18,149 nt of DNA from Acidobacteriota bacterium (GCA_021779795.1 JAJXZZ010000012.1:1-18149), one strand, 5' to 3'. Shown: positions 6,658 through 14,690, counted from the first letter of the stretch. The notes: generated from the sequence alone by a model not told the origin. Translations and numbers: made by a program.

Positions 6658-8990
6658 CCGTCCCCAACCGGGCGCCCGAGCGCCTGCGCGTGCAGATCCG
6701 CGGAGCGGTGCAGGGCGTCGGCTTCCGCCCGTTCGTCTACCGGCTCGCGCGCGAGCTGGACCTGGCCGGCTGGGTGATCAACTCGTCGTCGGGTGTCGTC
6801 GTCGAGGTCGAGGGGCCGGCCGAGGCGCTCGAGCGCTTCCTGGTCCGCGTCGTCCGCGACTGCCCGGCGCGCGCGATCGTGCAGGGAACCGAGTCGGCCT
6901 ACTTCGACGCGGTCGGGTACCGCGGCTTCGAGATCCGCGAGAGCGCCGGCGGCGAGAAGACGGCGCTCGTGCTGCCCGACATCGCCACCTGCCCGAACTG
7001 CCTCGAGGATCTGCGCGACCCGGGCAACCGGCGCTACCGGTACCCGTTCACCAACTGCACCAACTGCGGCCCGCGCTTCTCCATCGTCGAATCGCTGCCC
7101 TACGATCGGCCGAACACGACGATGGCCCGCTTTGCCATGTGCGAGGCCTGCCGGCGCGAGTACGCGGACCCGGGCGACCGCCGCTTCCACGCGCAGCCGA
7201 ACGCGTGCCCGGCGTGCGGCCCCCGCCTGGAGTGGTGGGACGCCGACGGGCAGGCGCTGGCGGCAGGGGAGGAGGCGCTGCGCGCCGCCGAGGCGGCCAT
7301 CGCCGGCGGCGCGATCGTGGCCGTCAAGGGGCTGGGCGGATTCCACCTGGTGGTCGATGCCCGCAACGACGAGGCGGTGAAGCGGCTGCGCCTGGCGAAG
7401 GCGAGGGAAGAGAAGCCGTTCGCGCTGATGGCGCCGACGCTGGCCGCGGTCGAGCGGTTCTGCGAGGTGGGGGAGCGCGAGGCGCGGCTGCTGACCTCGC
7501 CCGAGTCGCCGATCGTGCTGCTCAGGGCGCGCGCCGCGGGCGGCGGCGCCGCCTCGCCGTCGGTCGCGCCGTCGGTCGCGCCGGGCAATCCGTATCTCGG
7601 CGTCATGCTGCCGTACACGCCGCTGCACCACCTGCTCGCGGGCGACCTGGGCTTTCCCATCGTCGCGACGAGCGGCAATCGCAGCGACGAGCCGATCTGT
7701 ACCGACGAGCGGGAAGCCGTCGAGCGGCTGCGCGGCCTGGCCGACTGGTTCCTGGTCCACGACCGCCCGATCGCGCGGCACGTGGACGATTCGATCGTGC
7801 GCGTCGCCGCGGGACGCGAGCTGGTGCTGCGGCGGGCGCGCGGCTACGCGCCGCTGCCGGTGCGGCTGGCGGCCGACGGGCGCCCGGTGCTCGGCGTCGG
7901 CGCCCACCTCAAGAACAGCGTGGCCTTCTCGGTGGGCGCGAACGTGTTCGTCAGCCAGCACATCGGCGACCTCGAGACGGCCGAGGCCGAAGGCGCGTTC
8001 GAGCGCGTGATCGACGCGTTCGAGAGGCTCTACGCGTCGGCCCCGGCCGAGGTCGCGTGCGATGCCCATCCCGACTACCTGTCCAGCGCCTACGCGCGCC
8101 GGCGCGGCCTGCCGACGCGGGAGGTGCAGCACCACGTGGCGCACGTGCTCGGCTGCATGGCCGAGAACGAGGTGGCGCCGCCGGCGCTTGGCGTGTCGTG
8201 GGACGGCACCGGCTTCGGCCCCGACGGCACGATCTGGGGAGGCGAGTTCCTGGCGGTCGGCCCGTCGGCCGTCACGCGCGTGGCGTCGTTCCGGCCGTTC
8301 CCGCTGCCGGGCGGGGACCGGGCCGCGAAAGAGCCGCGCCGCGCGGCCCTCTCGCTGCTGCACGCGGCCTTCGGGCCGGCTGCCTGGGGGATGACGGCGC
8401 TGCCGCCGCTGGCCGCGTTCGACGGCCGGGAGCGCGACATCGTGCGGGCGATGATCGAGCGCCGGATGAACGCGCCGCTGACATCGAGCGTGGGCCGGCT
8501 GTTCGACGCCGTCGCGTCGATCGCCGGGCTGCGGCAGCGCATGCGGTACGAGGGGCAGGCGGCGATGGAGCTCGAGTTCGCCCTCGAGGGGGTGGACGAG
8601 GAGAGCAGCTACCCCCTGCCCGTGTCGGGCGCGGGGCCGGCTGCGGGCGGGAACGCGCCGGCGCTCTCGGCGCCGCCGGCATGGATCGTGGAGTGGGCGC
8701 CGCTGGTGCGCGCGGTCGTGGCCGACGTCGAGGCCGGCCGCCCGGCGGGGGTGATCGCGGCGCGGTTCCACAACGCGCTGGCGGACGTCGTGGCCGAGGT
8801 CGCGACGCGCGCCGGGCTCGAACTCGTGGTACTCTCGGGCGGGTGCTTCCAGAACCGGTACCTGCTGGAACGGGCCATCGCGCGGCTGCGCGCGGCAGGC
8901 TTCAGGCCCGTGTGGCATCAGCGCGTCCCGCCGAACGACGGCGGGATCTCGCTCGGGCAGGTGGCGGCGGTGAAGTGGAAGCTCGCATAG
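6654..8990 (+). CDS. hypF: [NiFe] hydrogenase maturation carbamoyltransferase HypF
   Basis: HypF uses carbamoyl phosphate and ATP to carbamoylate the C-terminal cysteine of HypE, the first step in making the cyanide ligands of the [NiFe] site. All family domains are present in about 778 aa. There is an acylphosphatase domain with GAVQGVGFRPF (Arg25) and Asn43. Paired zinc fingers run from C113 (CPNC) to C188 (CPAC). A YrdC-like domain covers about 207-390, followed by a Kae1-like C-terminal domain with the metal-binding HHVAH (493-497) and SWDGTGFGPDG. The start is taken as GTG at 6654, overlapping the upstream stop; it places the acylphosphatase fold right at the N-terminus, and no in-frame ATG lies close by. 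A 12-bp perfect duplication inside the YrdC region adds a repeated SVAP. Confidence 0.95.
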   Translation: MTVPNRAPERLRVQIRGAVQGVGFRPFVYRLARELDLAGWVINSSSGVVVEVEGPAEALERFLVRVVRDCPARAIVQGTESAYFDAVGYRGFEIRESAGGEKTALVLPDIATCPNCLEDLRDPGNRRYRYPFTNCTNCGPRFSIVESLPYDRPNTTMARFAMCEACRREYADPGDRRFHAQPNACPACGPRLEWWDADGQALAAGEEALRAAEAAIAGGAIVAVKGLGGFHLVVDARNDEAVKRLRLAKAREEKPFALMAPTLAAVERFCEVGEREARLLTSPESPIVLLRARAAGGGAASPSVAPSVAPGNPYLGVMLPYTPLHHLLAGDLGFPIVATSGNRSDEPICTDEREAVERLRGLADWFLVHDRPIARHVDDSIVRVAAGRELVLRRARGYAPLPVRLAADGRPVLGVGAHLKNSVAFSVGANVFVSQHIGDLETAEAEGAFERVIDAFERLYASAPAEVACDAHPDYLSSAYARRRGLPTREVQHHVAHVLGCMAENEVAPPALGVSWDGTGFGPDGTIWGGEFLAVGPSAVTRVASFRPFPLPGGDRAAKEPRRAALSLLHAAFGPAAWGMTALPPLAAFDGRERDIVRAMIERRMNAPLTSSVGRLFDAVASIAGLRQRMRYEGQAAMELEFALEGVDEESSYPLPVSGAGPAAGGNAPALSAPPAWIVEWAPLVRAVVADVEAGRPAGVIAARFHNALADVVAEVATRAGLELVVLSGGCFQNRYLLERAIARLRAAGFRPVWHQRVPPNDGGISLGQVAAVKWKLA
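7557..7580 (+). repeat. 12-bp perfect tandem duplication inside hypF
   Basis: Two adjacent copies of CCGTCGGTCGCG encode SVAPSVAP in the YrdC-like domain, just before the conserved GNPYLGVMLPYTPLHHLL segment. The unit is a multiple of three, so the frame is kept. A Gly/Ala-rich stretch precedes it. Confidence 0.85.
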
Positions 8991-9042
8991 CAGCGGACCA
9001 CGGAAGGACGCCGGGGGACGGGGTAGCCGGCAGCGGATCTCG

Positions 9043-9098
9043 GCCTTGAGCCTTAAGCCTTTTTCCCTGAGCCTTGAGCCCTGAGCCTTGAGCCTTTT
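9043..9098 (+). repeat. Heptanucleotide tandem array upstream of hypC (8 units)
   Basis: Eight 7-nt units run without a break in register over 56 bp, consensus GCCTTGA. Units 1, 5 and 7 match exactly. Units 3 and 8 read GCCTTTT, and the others differ by one or two bases. The array fills most of the 117-bp hypF-hypC spacer and ends directly at the GGAGG (9099-9103) that serves as hypC ribosome binding site. The remaining spacer, 8991-9042, shows no feature I can name. Confidence 0.85.
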
Positions 9099-9107
9099 GG
9101 AGGCCCT

Positions 9108-9361
9108 ATGTGCCTGGCAGTGCCCGGCCAGATCGTGAGCGTCTCGGATGACGACCCCGTCCTGCGGACGGGGCAGGTGAGCTTCGGCGGCGTGGTCAAA
9201 GAGGTGAGCCTCGCCTACGTGCCGGCCGCCGGGATCGGCGACTACGTGATCGTGCACGCGGGGTTCGCGCTCAGCCAGGTGGACGAGGCCGAGGCGGTGC
9301 GGATGTTCGACGACCTCACCCGTCTCGCCGCGCTGTCGGAAGAGCCGGGAGAGCCCACGGC

Positions 9362-9365
<4 letters not shown>
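9108..9365 (+). CDS. hypC: [NiFe] hydrogenase maturation chaperone HypC
   Basis: HypC is a small chaperone that, with HypD, carries the Fe(CN)2CO unit and delivers it to the large-subunit precursor. The 85-aa protein begins MCLAVPGQIV, with the conserved Cys2 exposed after removal of Met1. It also has the conserved histidine in DYVIVHAGFAL (His50), which contacts the iron. Length and the N-terminal signature are diagnostic of the HypC/HupF family. A good ribosome site, GGAGG, sits four bases ahead of the ATG. The stop overlaps the hypD start (ATGA). Confidence 0.97.
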
Positions 9366-10470
<1,105 letters not shown>

Positions 10471-10474
<4 letters not shown>

Positions 10475-11526
10475 GCGATGCGCGCGGGTTCGAACCGTCC
10501 TGCCCGGCGCCGGTCGGCCGCTACGGCCAGGTGCTGATGGCGCACGGCGGCGGCGGCCGGCTGATGCACGAGCTGCTCGAGCGCGTGTTCCTGCCGGCAT
10601 TTGCCAACCCGGCCCTCGCGGCGGGCCACGACGCCTCGATCGTCGAGGCCGGGGGCGCGCGCGTCGCGTTCACCACCGACTCCTACGTCGTCCGGCCGCT
10701 GTTCTTCCCCGGCGGCAGCATCGGCACGCTGGCCGTCAACGGCACGGTCAACGACCTCGCCATGGCGGGAGCCCGGCCGCTGGCGCTCAGCGCGGGGTTC
10801 ATCATCGAGGAAGGGCTGCCGGTCGAGACGCTCGAGCGGGTGGTCGCGTCGATGCGCGCCGCGGCGGACGAGTCGGGCGTCGCCATCGTGACGGGCGACA
10901 CCAAGGTCGTGGATCACGGCAAGGGCGACGGCGTGTTCGTCAACACGTCGGGCATCGGCCTGGTCGAGCACGATCTGCCGATCCTGCCGGCGAGCGTCAG
11001 GCCGGGCGACGCGGTGATCGTCAGCGGCGACCTCGGCCGGCACGGCATGGCGATCATGGCCGCCAGGGAAGGGCTGAGGTTCGAGAGCGCGATCGAGAGC
11101 GACTGCGCGCCGGTGTGGGCGCCGGTGCGGGAACTGCTGGACGCCGGCGTGGAGGTGCACTGCCTGCGCGACCTCACCCGCGGCGGGCTGGCCAGCGCGC
11201 TCAACGAGATCGCCGGCGCGGCGCGCGTCGGCATCACCATCGACGAGCGCGACGTCGCGGTCAGGGAGGACGTCCGGGGCGCGTGCGAGATTCTCGGGTT
11301 CGACCCGATGTACGTCGCCAACGAGGGGCGCTTCGTCGCGTTCGTGCCCGAGGCGGATGCGGCCCGGGCCGTCGAGCTGCTGCGCCGCCACCCGGTGAGC
11401 GCGGGCGCCGCCGTCGCGGGGCGCGTGCGCGCGGAGGGGAGCCCCGCCGTGCGGGTCCGCAGCCTGCTCGGGGTGACGCGGGTGCTCGACATGCTCAGCG
11501 GCGAGCAGTTGCCCCGGATCTGCTAA
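10471..11526 (+). CDS. hypE: [NiFe] hydrogenase maturation carbamoyl dehydratase HypE
   Basis: HypE accepts a carbamoyl group from HypF on its C-terminal cysteine and dehydrates it with ATP to a thiocyanate, the cyanide donor for the HypC-HypD complex. The 351-aa protein belongs to the PurM/SelD-like ATPases. It has MAHGGGGRLMHELL near the N-terminus, NGTVNDLAMAGARPLAL, DLTRGGLASALNEIA, and the diagnostic C-terminal PRIC, whose last residue (Cys351) is the carrier thiol. An upstream in-frame extension to 10300 would overlap hypD by about 170 bp. The ATG at 10471, overlapping the hypD stop, matches the family N-terminus. Confidence 0.96.
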
Positions 11527-11538
11527 GATTCCGACACC

Positions 11539-11760
11539 ATGATCTGGTCCTTCGTCCGCAGCGGCGAGCGCCTGTCCTGCGAGATCCGCCGCGACCCTCT
11601 CGGGCTCTACGAATTCGTCGTGACCCACCCCGACGGATCCGAGCGCACCGAGCGGTTCGAGGAGCCGGCCGACGTCGTCGCCCGGTCGGTGGACGTCATG
11701 CGCGGCCTCGTGGAGGACGGCTGGCGTTCGGCCCGGCAGGACGAGCCGGCAGTCGGCTGA
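11539..11760 (+). CDS. Small protein of unknown function
   Basis: I do not recognise this 73-aa product (MIWSFVRSGERL...). It is charged, has no signal peptide, membrane segment or cysteine cluster, and reads like a compact alpha/beta fold: two strands with an HPDGSERTERF turn, then a helix. The start ATG lies 12 bp after the hypE stop on the same strand, so it may be the tail of the hyp operon. TAAGAT (11524-11529), nine bases before the ATG, could also be its own -10 box. No Shine-Dalgarno is visible. Codon choice resembles the neighbours. Confidence 0.6.
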   Translation: MIWSFVRSGERLSCEIRRDPLGLYEFVVTHPDGSERTERFEEPADVVARSVDVMRGLVEDGWRSARQDEPAVG

Positions 11761-11789
11761 CGAGGCTCGATGGCCTGCCGATGACGTGG

Positions 11790-11810
11790 AGGGGTGACGC
11801 CGTCACCCCT
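11790..11810. repeat. Perfect 21-bp palindrome in the spacer before the small HTH gene
   Basis: Arms AGGGGTGACG (11790-11799) and CGTCACCCCT (11801-11810) are perfect inverted repeats around one central base. As RNA this is a 9-bp stem with a 3-nt loop. It is followed by AAAAGGGACAGTTAC (11811-11825), not by a T-run, so it does not look like an intrinsic terminator. It could be an operator or a relic of a REP-like mobile element. The rest of the 249-bp spacer (11761-12009) is less GC-rich than the genes and contains a second 7-bp inverted repeat at 11971-11992. Confidence 0.6.
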
Positions 11811-11970
11811 AAAAGGGACAGTTACACACCTGGACGCGGCGCCCGGCCGAAGAAAACCCCCGCCAGTTCGACATGGGTCCTTGGTACCGTCATTGCTCCC
11901 TCGATTGTCGTTCAAGGCAATTCTGTGCCCCCCGGCGCGGACGTGTCCGCCGACGGAGCGCAGTTTATCG

Positions 11971-11992
11971 GTCCGGCCCGACCGAGCCGGAC
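11971..11992 (+). promoter_or_regulatory. Leader hairpin just upstream of the small HTH gene
   Basis: GTCCGGC (11971-11977) pairs with GCCGGAC (11986-11992) around an 8-nt loop. An alternative TCGGTC/GACCGA pair (11969-11974 with 11980-11985) is mutually exclusive. The structure ends a few bases before the GAGGGA ribosome site, so it could affect initiation. This is inferred from sequence only. Confidence 0.3.
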
Positions 11993-12009
11993 GGGAAGCG
12001 AGGGATGAC

Positions 12010-12225
12010 ATGCACGACGGCGAAGCACAGGTGGACACGGTCCGCCGCGTGCGCGCGGAGTTCCTCGAAATGCCGGGACTCAAGCTGACGGTGTGGCAGG
12101 CTCAGCGGCTGTGGGGCGTCGATCGGCCCACGTGCGAGGCGGTCATCGAAGAGCTGACCGAAGCACGGTTCCTCGCGCGCACGCGCGACGGGGCCATCGT
12201 GCTCCGGTCCTCGACGCTGATGTAA
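12010..12225 (+). CDS. Small winged-helix-like DNA-binding protein
   Basis: The 71-aa product contains a segment (about residues 18-62) that reads as a helix-turn-helix with a short wing: PGLKLTVWQAQRLWGVDRPTCEAVIEELTEARFLARTRDGAIVL is broken into three helices and a beta hairpin. Small proteins of this type are common in GC-rich soil bacteria; no specific regulon is known to me. ATG at 12010 is chosen because GAGGGA stands four to five bases ahead. Reading from the upstream in-frame ATG at 11794 would translate the palindrome-bearing spacer. The stop lies only 3 bp from the end of the convergent lemA-like gene. Confidence 0.7.
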   Translation: MHDGEAQVDTVRRVRAEFLEMPGLKLTVWQAQRLWGVDRPTCEAVIEELTEARFLARTRDGAIVLRSSTLM

Positions 12226-12228
12226 GGC

Positions 12229-12810
12229 CTACTTGCCGAAATCCACTTTTGGGACCTGCCTGGCTTCCGCAGGGGCCTTGAAGAACGGGTACTCCTTGAA
12301 CCCGAACAGCCGGCCCGTGATGTTCGACGGAAACGATCGCCGGAGCGTGTTGTAGGCCTGCACCTTCTCGTTGTAGCGCATCCGCTCGACGGCGATCCGG
12401 TTCTCGGTCCCCGACAGCTCGTCCATCAGGCGGGCGAACTGTTGATCGGCCTTGAGGTTGGGGTAGTTCTCCACGACAACGAGCAGGCGCGCCAGGGCGG
12501 AGGTCTGCTCGTTGGCGGCGGCCATCTTCTGCTCGGGCGTCTGGGCGCCGGCCATCTTCGCGCGCGAGTCGGCGATGGCCTGCAGCACGCCCTGCTCGTG
12601 CGCCGCGTAGCCCTTGACCGTGCTGACCAGGTTGGGGATCAGGTCGTTGCGCCGCTGCAGCTGGTTCTCGACCTGGGCCCATTGGGCCTTGATGCCCTCC
12701 TCCTCGCCGACGTACTTGTTGTACGAGCAGCCGGACAGGGCCAGGGCGCTCGCGCCCAGCCAGACCACCAGCGCGCCCCGCACGAGCATCGCCGCTCTCT
12801 TCGATCGCAT
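12229..12810 (-). CDS. LemA family lipoprotein
   Basis: The 193-aa protein has a lipoprotein signal peptide with lipobox LSGC (Cys28 as lipidation site). A long helical LemA domain follows (IKAQWAQVENQLQRRNDLIPNLVSTVKGYAAHEQGVL ... NYPNLKADQQFARL, in several segments), and the C-terminus contains the usual LFGFKEYPFFKA. LemA proteins are membrane-tethered coiled-coil proteins of uncertain function that very often sit beside TPM-domain proteins, as here. GGAGG lies eight bases ahead of the ATG. It is the last gene of the - strand operon that starts at 14492, 99 bp after the TPM gene. Confidence 0.93.
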   Translation of the reverse strand: MRSKRAAMLVRGALVVWLGASALALSGCSYNKYVGEEEGIKAQWAQVENQLQRRNDLIPNLVSTVKGYAAHEQGVLQAIADSRAKMAGAQTPEQKMAAANEQTSALARLLVVVENYPNLKADQQFARLMDELSGTENRIAVERMRYNEKVQAYNTLRRSFPSNITGRLFGFKEYPFFKAPAEARQVPKVDFGK

Positions 12811-12849
12811 CGTCTCACCCTCCGCTCTGAGCCCTGCCCGCCTCCGCGC

Positions 12850-12893
12850 GCAGCGCTGCGGCGAGGTCCGCCGTAGCCTTGGCGAAGGCGGAA
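12850..12893 (-). repeat. Interspersed GC-rich repeat, copy A
   Basis: In the 99-bp spacer between the TPM gene and lemA, the - strand reads CCGCCTTCGC (12891-12882), then GGCTACGGCGGAC (12878-12866). The same two blocks, the second with one base changed, recur on the + strand at 14536-14580. Internal pairing (GCCTT/AAGGC, or TCCGCC/GGCGGA) gives small alternative hairpins. It looks like a dispersed non-coding repeat, not part of either gene. Confidence 0.55.
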
Positions 12894-12909
12894 GCCCTGC
12901 CCCCTCAGC

Positions 12910-13758
12910 CTACCAACTCGCTCCGCCGCCCCCGCCGCCGCTCATGCCGCCGCCGAAGCCGCCGAACCCGCCGCCGAAGCCGCCGCTGCCGCCGCCTCCG
13001 CCGAAACCTCCGCCGAACGGGCCGACGCCGCTGTTCCACCCGCTCCAGCCGCCGCCGCCCCAGCCGCTTCGGGGGCCGCCCGGCCGGAACCCCCGTCCGC
13101 CGCGGCTCGAGAAGGCGCTCACGATCGTGACGAGGACGATGGCGCCGAGCACCACCCAGAGGGGAATCCCGCCGGACCGCGCGCGGCGCGCCGGCGCGGG
13201 CGGCGGCACGTCGGCGAGCGAGACGTGGCGCGCCTGGGCGATGCGCCCGACGATGCGCGTGACGCCGGCCGCGAGGCCCGGCCCGAACCGGCCCTGCCGG
13301 AACTCGGGCGCCATGAACTCGCGGCTCGTCTCGCCGGCGAAGCCGTCGGTGATGTACTCCTCGAGGCCGTAGCCGACCTCGATCCAGAGGCGCCGGTCGC
13401 GGACGGCCAGCAGCACCAGCAGGCCGTTGTCCTTGCCCTTCTCGCCGATGCCCTTGCCGTGGTTCTCGAACAGCTTGACCGCGTATTCGCGGATGTCGCC
13501 GTACGGCGCGAACGTCGGAACCGTCACGACGACGACCGCATCGCCCGTTGCCGCCTGGAGCGCGCGGATGGTCCGATCCATCGACGCGGCGCTGGCCGGG
13601 TCGATGACGTTCGCGAAGTCGTTGACCGGCTCGGTCAGCGTCGGCAGGCCGGCGGATTGAGCCCCGCAGGGGCGCGGCGCGGCCAGGACCGCCACGGCCA
13701 CGAGCAGCAGGGCGACGGCCACCGGCAGCAGCCGGCGCGCGCGCCTCAGCGTGACCAT
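12910..13758 (-). CDS. TPM-domain membrane protein with glycine-rich C-terminus
   Basis: The 282-aa protein has an N-terminal signal sequence (about 8-33, hydrophobic LLPVAVALLLVAVAVLAA). The TPM domain covers about 41-178 and shows LTEPVNDFANVIDP, VVVVTVPT, KGKDNGLLVLLAVRDRRLWIEVGYGLE and ITDGFAGE. A transmembrane segment (about 198-216) is followed by a long Gly/Ser/Phe-rich tail ending GGASW. The TPM domain therefore lies outside the cytoplasmic membrane. The family has been linked to membrane-protein quality control and, in photosynthetic organisms, to photosystem II repair; its activity here is unknown. The start ATG overlaps the upstream gene by 13 bp, indicating coupling. Confidence 0.9.
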   Translation of the reverse strand: MVTLRRARRLLPVAVALLLVAVAVLAAPRPCGAQSAGLPTLTEPVNDFANVIDPASAASMDRTIRALQAATGDAVVVVTVPTFAPYGDIREYAVKLFENHGKGIGEKGKDNGLLVLLAVRDRRLWIEVGYGLEEYITDGFAGETSREFMAPEFRQGRFGPGLAAGVTRIVGRIAQARHVSLADVPPPAPARRARSGGIPLWVVLGAIVLVTIVSAFSSRGGRGFRPGGPRSGWGGGGWSGWNSGVGPFGGGFGGGGGSGGFGGGFGGFGGGMSGGGGGGASW

Positions 13759-14492
13759 CCGTCCACCAGGGCGACGAGGCGCTCGACCGCCTGCAGGTAA
13801 CCCGGGAAGAACGCGCCGGTGTCGGGCGCGCGGAGCCGATCGGGCCCGCTCTCGGCCAGCAACGGGCGCAGCGAGGCGGGCGGCAGGCCGAGGCGCTCGG
13901 CGGCGAAGCCGAGGAGGGCTTCGGAGCTCCTGGCATCCGCGCCGTGCAGGCGCGCGATGTTGACGAGCAGCGCCCGCAGCGGCACGGCCGAAGCGGCGAC
14001 CAGCCCGGCCAGCGCCTCGGGGTCGCCGGCCGCCTGGATGAACCCCTCGCGCAGGTGCAGCAGGTGGCTGCGCGCCTGCGTCTCGCACGCCCGGCGCAGG
14101 TCCTGGTCGGCGACGGCGAGGCCGGCGAACGGGTCGTCGCCGGCCACGACCTCGTGGCGGGCGATCATCTGGCCGAACTCGAGCGGAAAGGCGTCGAGCG
14201 ATCGCGCCAGCTCGCCCGGGGTGAGCACCAGCGGGACGGAGAGGCCACCCTTGAGCCACGTCGGCGCCAGCGAGGCCAGCCGCTCCAGGTCGTGGTAGCC
14301 CACCTCGTCCGCCACCGCGAGCGTGTGCACGTGGTTGTCGTGCCGCACGCCGCCCGGCTCGTTCTCGGGCGCGCCGCCGAGCACGCCATGAGCCTCGTAC
14401 ATCACCAGCGAACGCAGGCGGCCGTCGAAGACGGTGCGCAGATCGGCAAGCAGGCCGTCAACGGCTGCCCGCCACGAACGGGCGGATCCCAT
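13746..14492 (-). CDS. Unrecognised protein, possibly nucleotidyltransferase-related
   Basis: I cannot name this 248-aa protein with confidence. The N-terminal part (LLADLRTVFDGRLRSLVMYEAHG, about 14-36) is laid out like the opening helix-strand of minimal nucleotidyltransferases, but the GS-x-D-x-D catalytic motif is absent. If related it may be inactive or a substrate-binding partner. The remainder is helical and contains ETQARSHLLHLREGFIQAAG, a segment resembling helical bundles in that superfamily. No signal peptide or membrane segment is seen. GAGGAGG stands three bases ahead of the ATG. It is the first gene of the operon with the TPM and LemA genes. Confidence 0.7.
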   Translation of the reverse strand: MGSARSWRAAVDGLLADLRTVFDGRLRSLVMYEAHGVLGGAPENEPGGVRHDNHVHTLAVADEVGYHDLERLASLAPTWLKGGLSVPLVLTPGELARSLDAFPLEFGQMIARHEVVAGDDPFAGLAVADQDLRRACETQARSHLLHLREGFIQAAGDPEALAGLVAASAVPLRALLVNIARLHGADARSSEALLGFAAERLGLPPASLRPLLAESGPDRLRAPDTGAFFPGYLQAVERLVALVDGWSR

Positions 14493-14535
14493 CGGTCCTC
14501 CTCGATGCGCGACCGTATCATTCTATGCGATCGGC

Positions 14536-14604
14536 CCGCCTTCGCTCTGCCGCCTCCGCCACAACATGGCTTCGGCGGACAAGTCGAGCTACGGCGCGCA
14601 AGCT
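14536..14604 (+). repeat. Interspersed GC-rich repeat, copy B
   Basis: The + strand carries CCGCCTTCGC (14536-14545) and GGCTTCGGCGGAC (14568-14580), then a TACGGCGCGCAAGC block. The first two blocks match copy A on the other strand near 12866-12891, with longer material between them here. It occupies the spacer between the divergent genes at 14492 and 14691 and runs directly into the heptamer array. Confidence 0.5.
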
Positions 14605-14667
14605 GGTCGGCGGTCGGCGATCGGCTGTCGGCGGTCGGCCGTCGGCGGTCGGCGGTCGGCCGTCGGC
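14605..14667 (+). repeat. Heptanucleotide tandem array upstream of the YvcK-type gene (9 units)
   Basis: Nine 7-nt units in perfect register cover 63 bp, consensus GGTCGGC. Five units are exact; the other four change only the first base, or the first two. The array ends 24 bases before the start codon and covers the place where a -35 element would lie for the TAGAAT box at 14679. Confidence 0.88.
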
Positions 14668-14678
14668 CGGAGAGGATG

Positions 14679-14684
14679 TAGAAT
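14679..14684 (+). promoter_or_regulatory. Candidate -10 box of the YvcK-type gene
   Basis: TAGAAT lies six bases before the ATG at 14691 and matches the -10 consensus at five of six positions. Transcription would start at or next to the A of the ATG, giving a leaderless message. A GGAGAGG at 14669-14675 is too far from the ATG (15 bases) to be a good ribosome site. Confidence 0.45.
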
Positions 14685-14690
14685 TCCGCT

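Noticed and set aside
9043..9098. CRISPR or riboswitch reading of the heptamer array
   Set aside because: Units are contiguous 7-mers without spacers, and no conserved riboswitch core or cas gene is visible.
6519..9257. A 912-aa open frame on the - strand opposite hypF
   Set aside because: Composition typical of an antisense shadow; hypF on the other strand has all expected domains.
11790..11810. Intrinsic terminator for the hyp operon at the palindrome
   Set aside because: Neither strand has a T-run after the stem; the + strand is followed by AAAAGGG.
11794..12009. Longer version of the small HTH protein starting at 11794
   Set aside because: The extension crosses the palindrome and the less GC-rich spacer and has no recognisable protein features; ATG at 12010 has a good ribosome site.
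12945..13110. GC-rich triplet-like repeats (CCGCCGAAG-type) as a tandem repeat element
   Set aside because: They are the codons of the glycine-rich tail of the TPM-domain protein read on the opposite strand.
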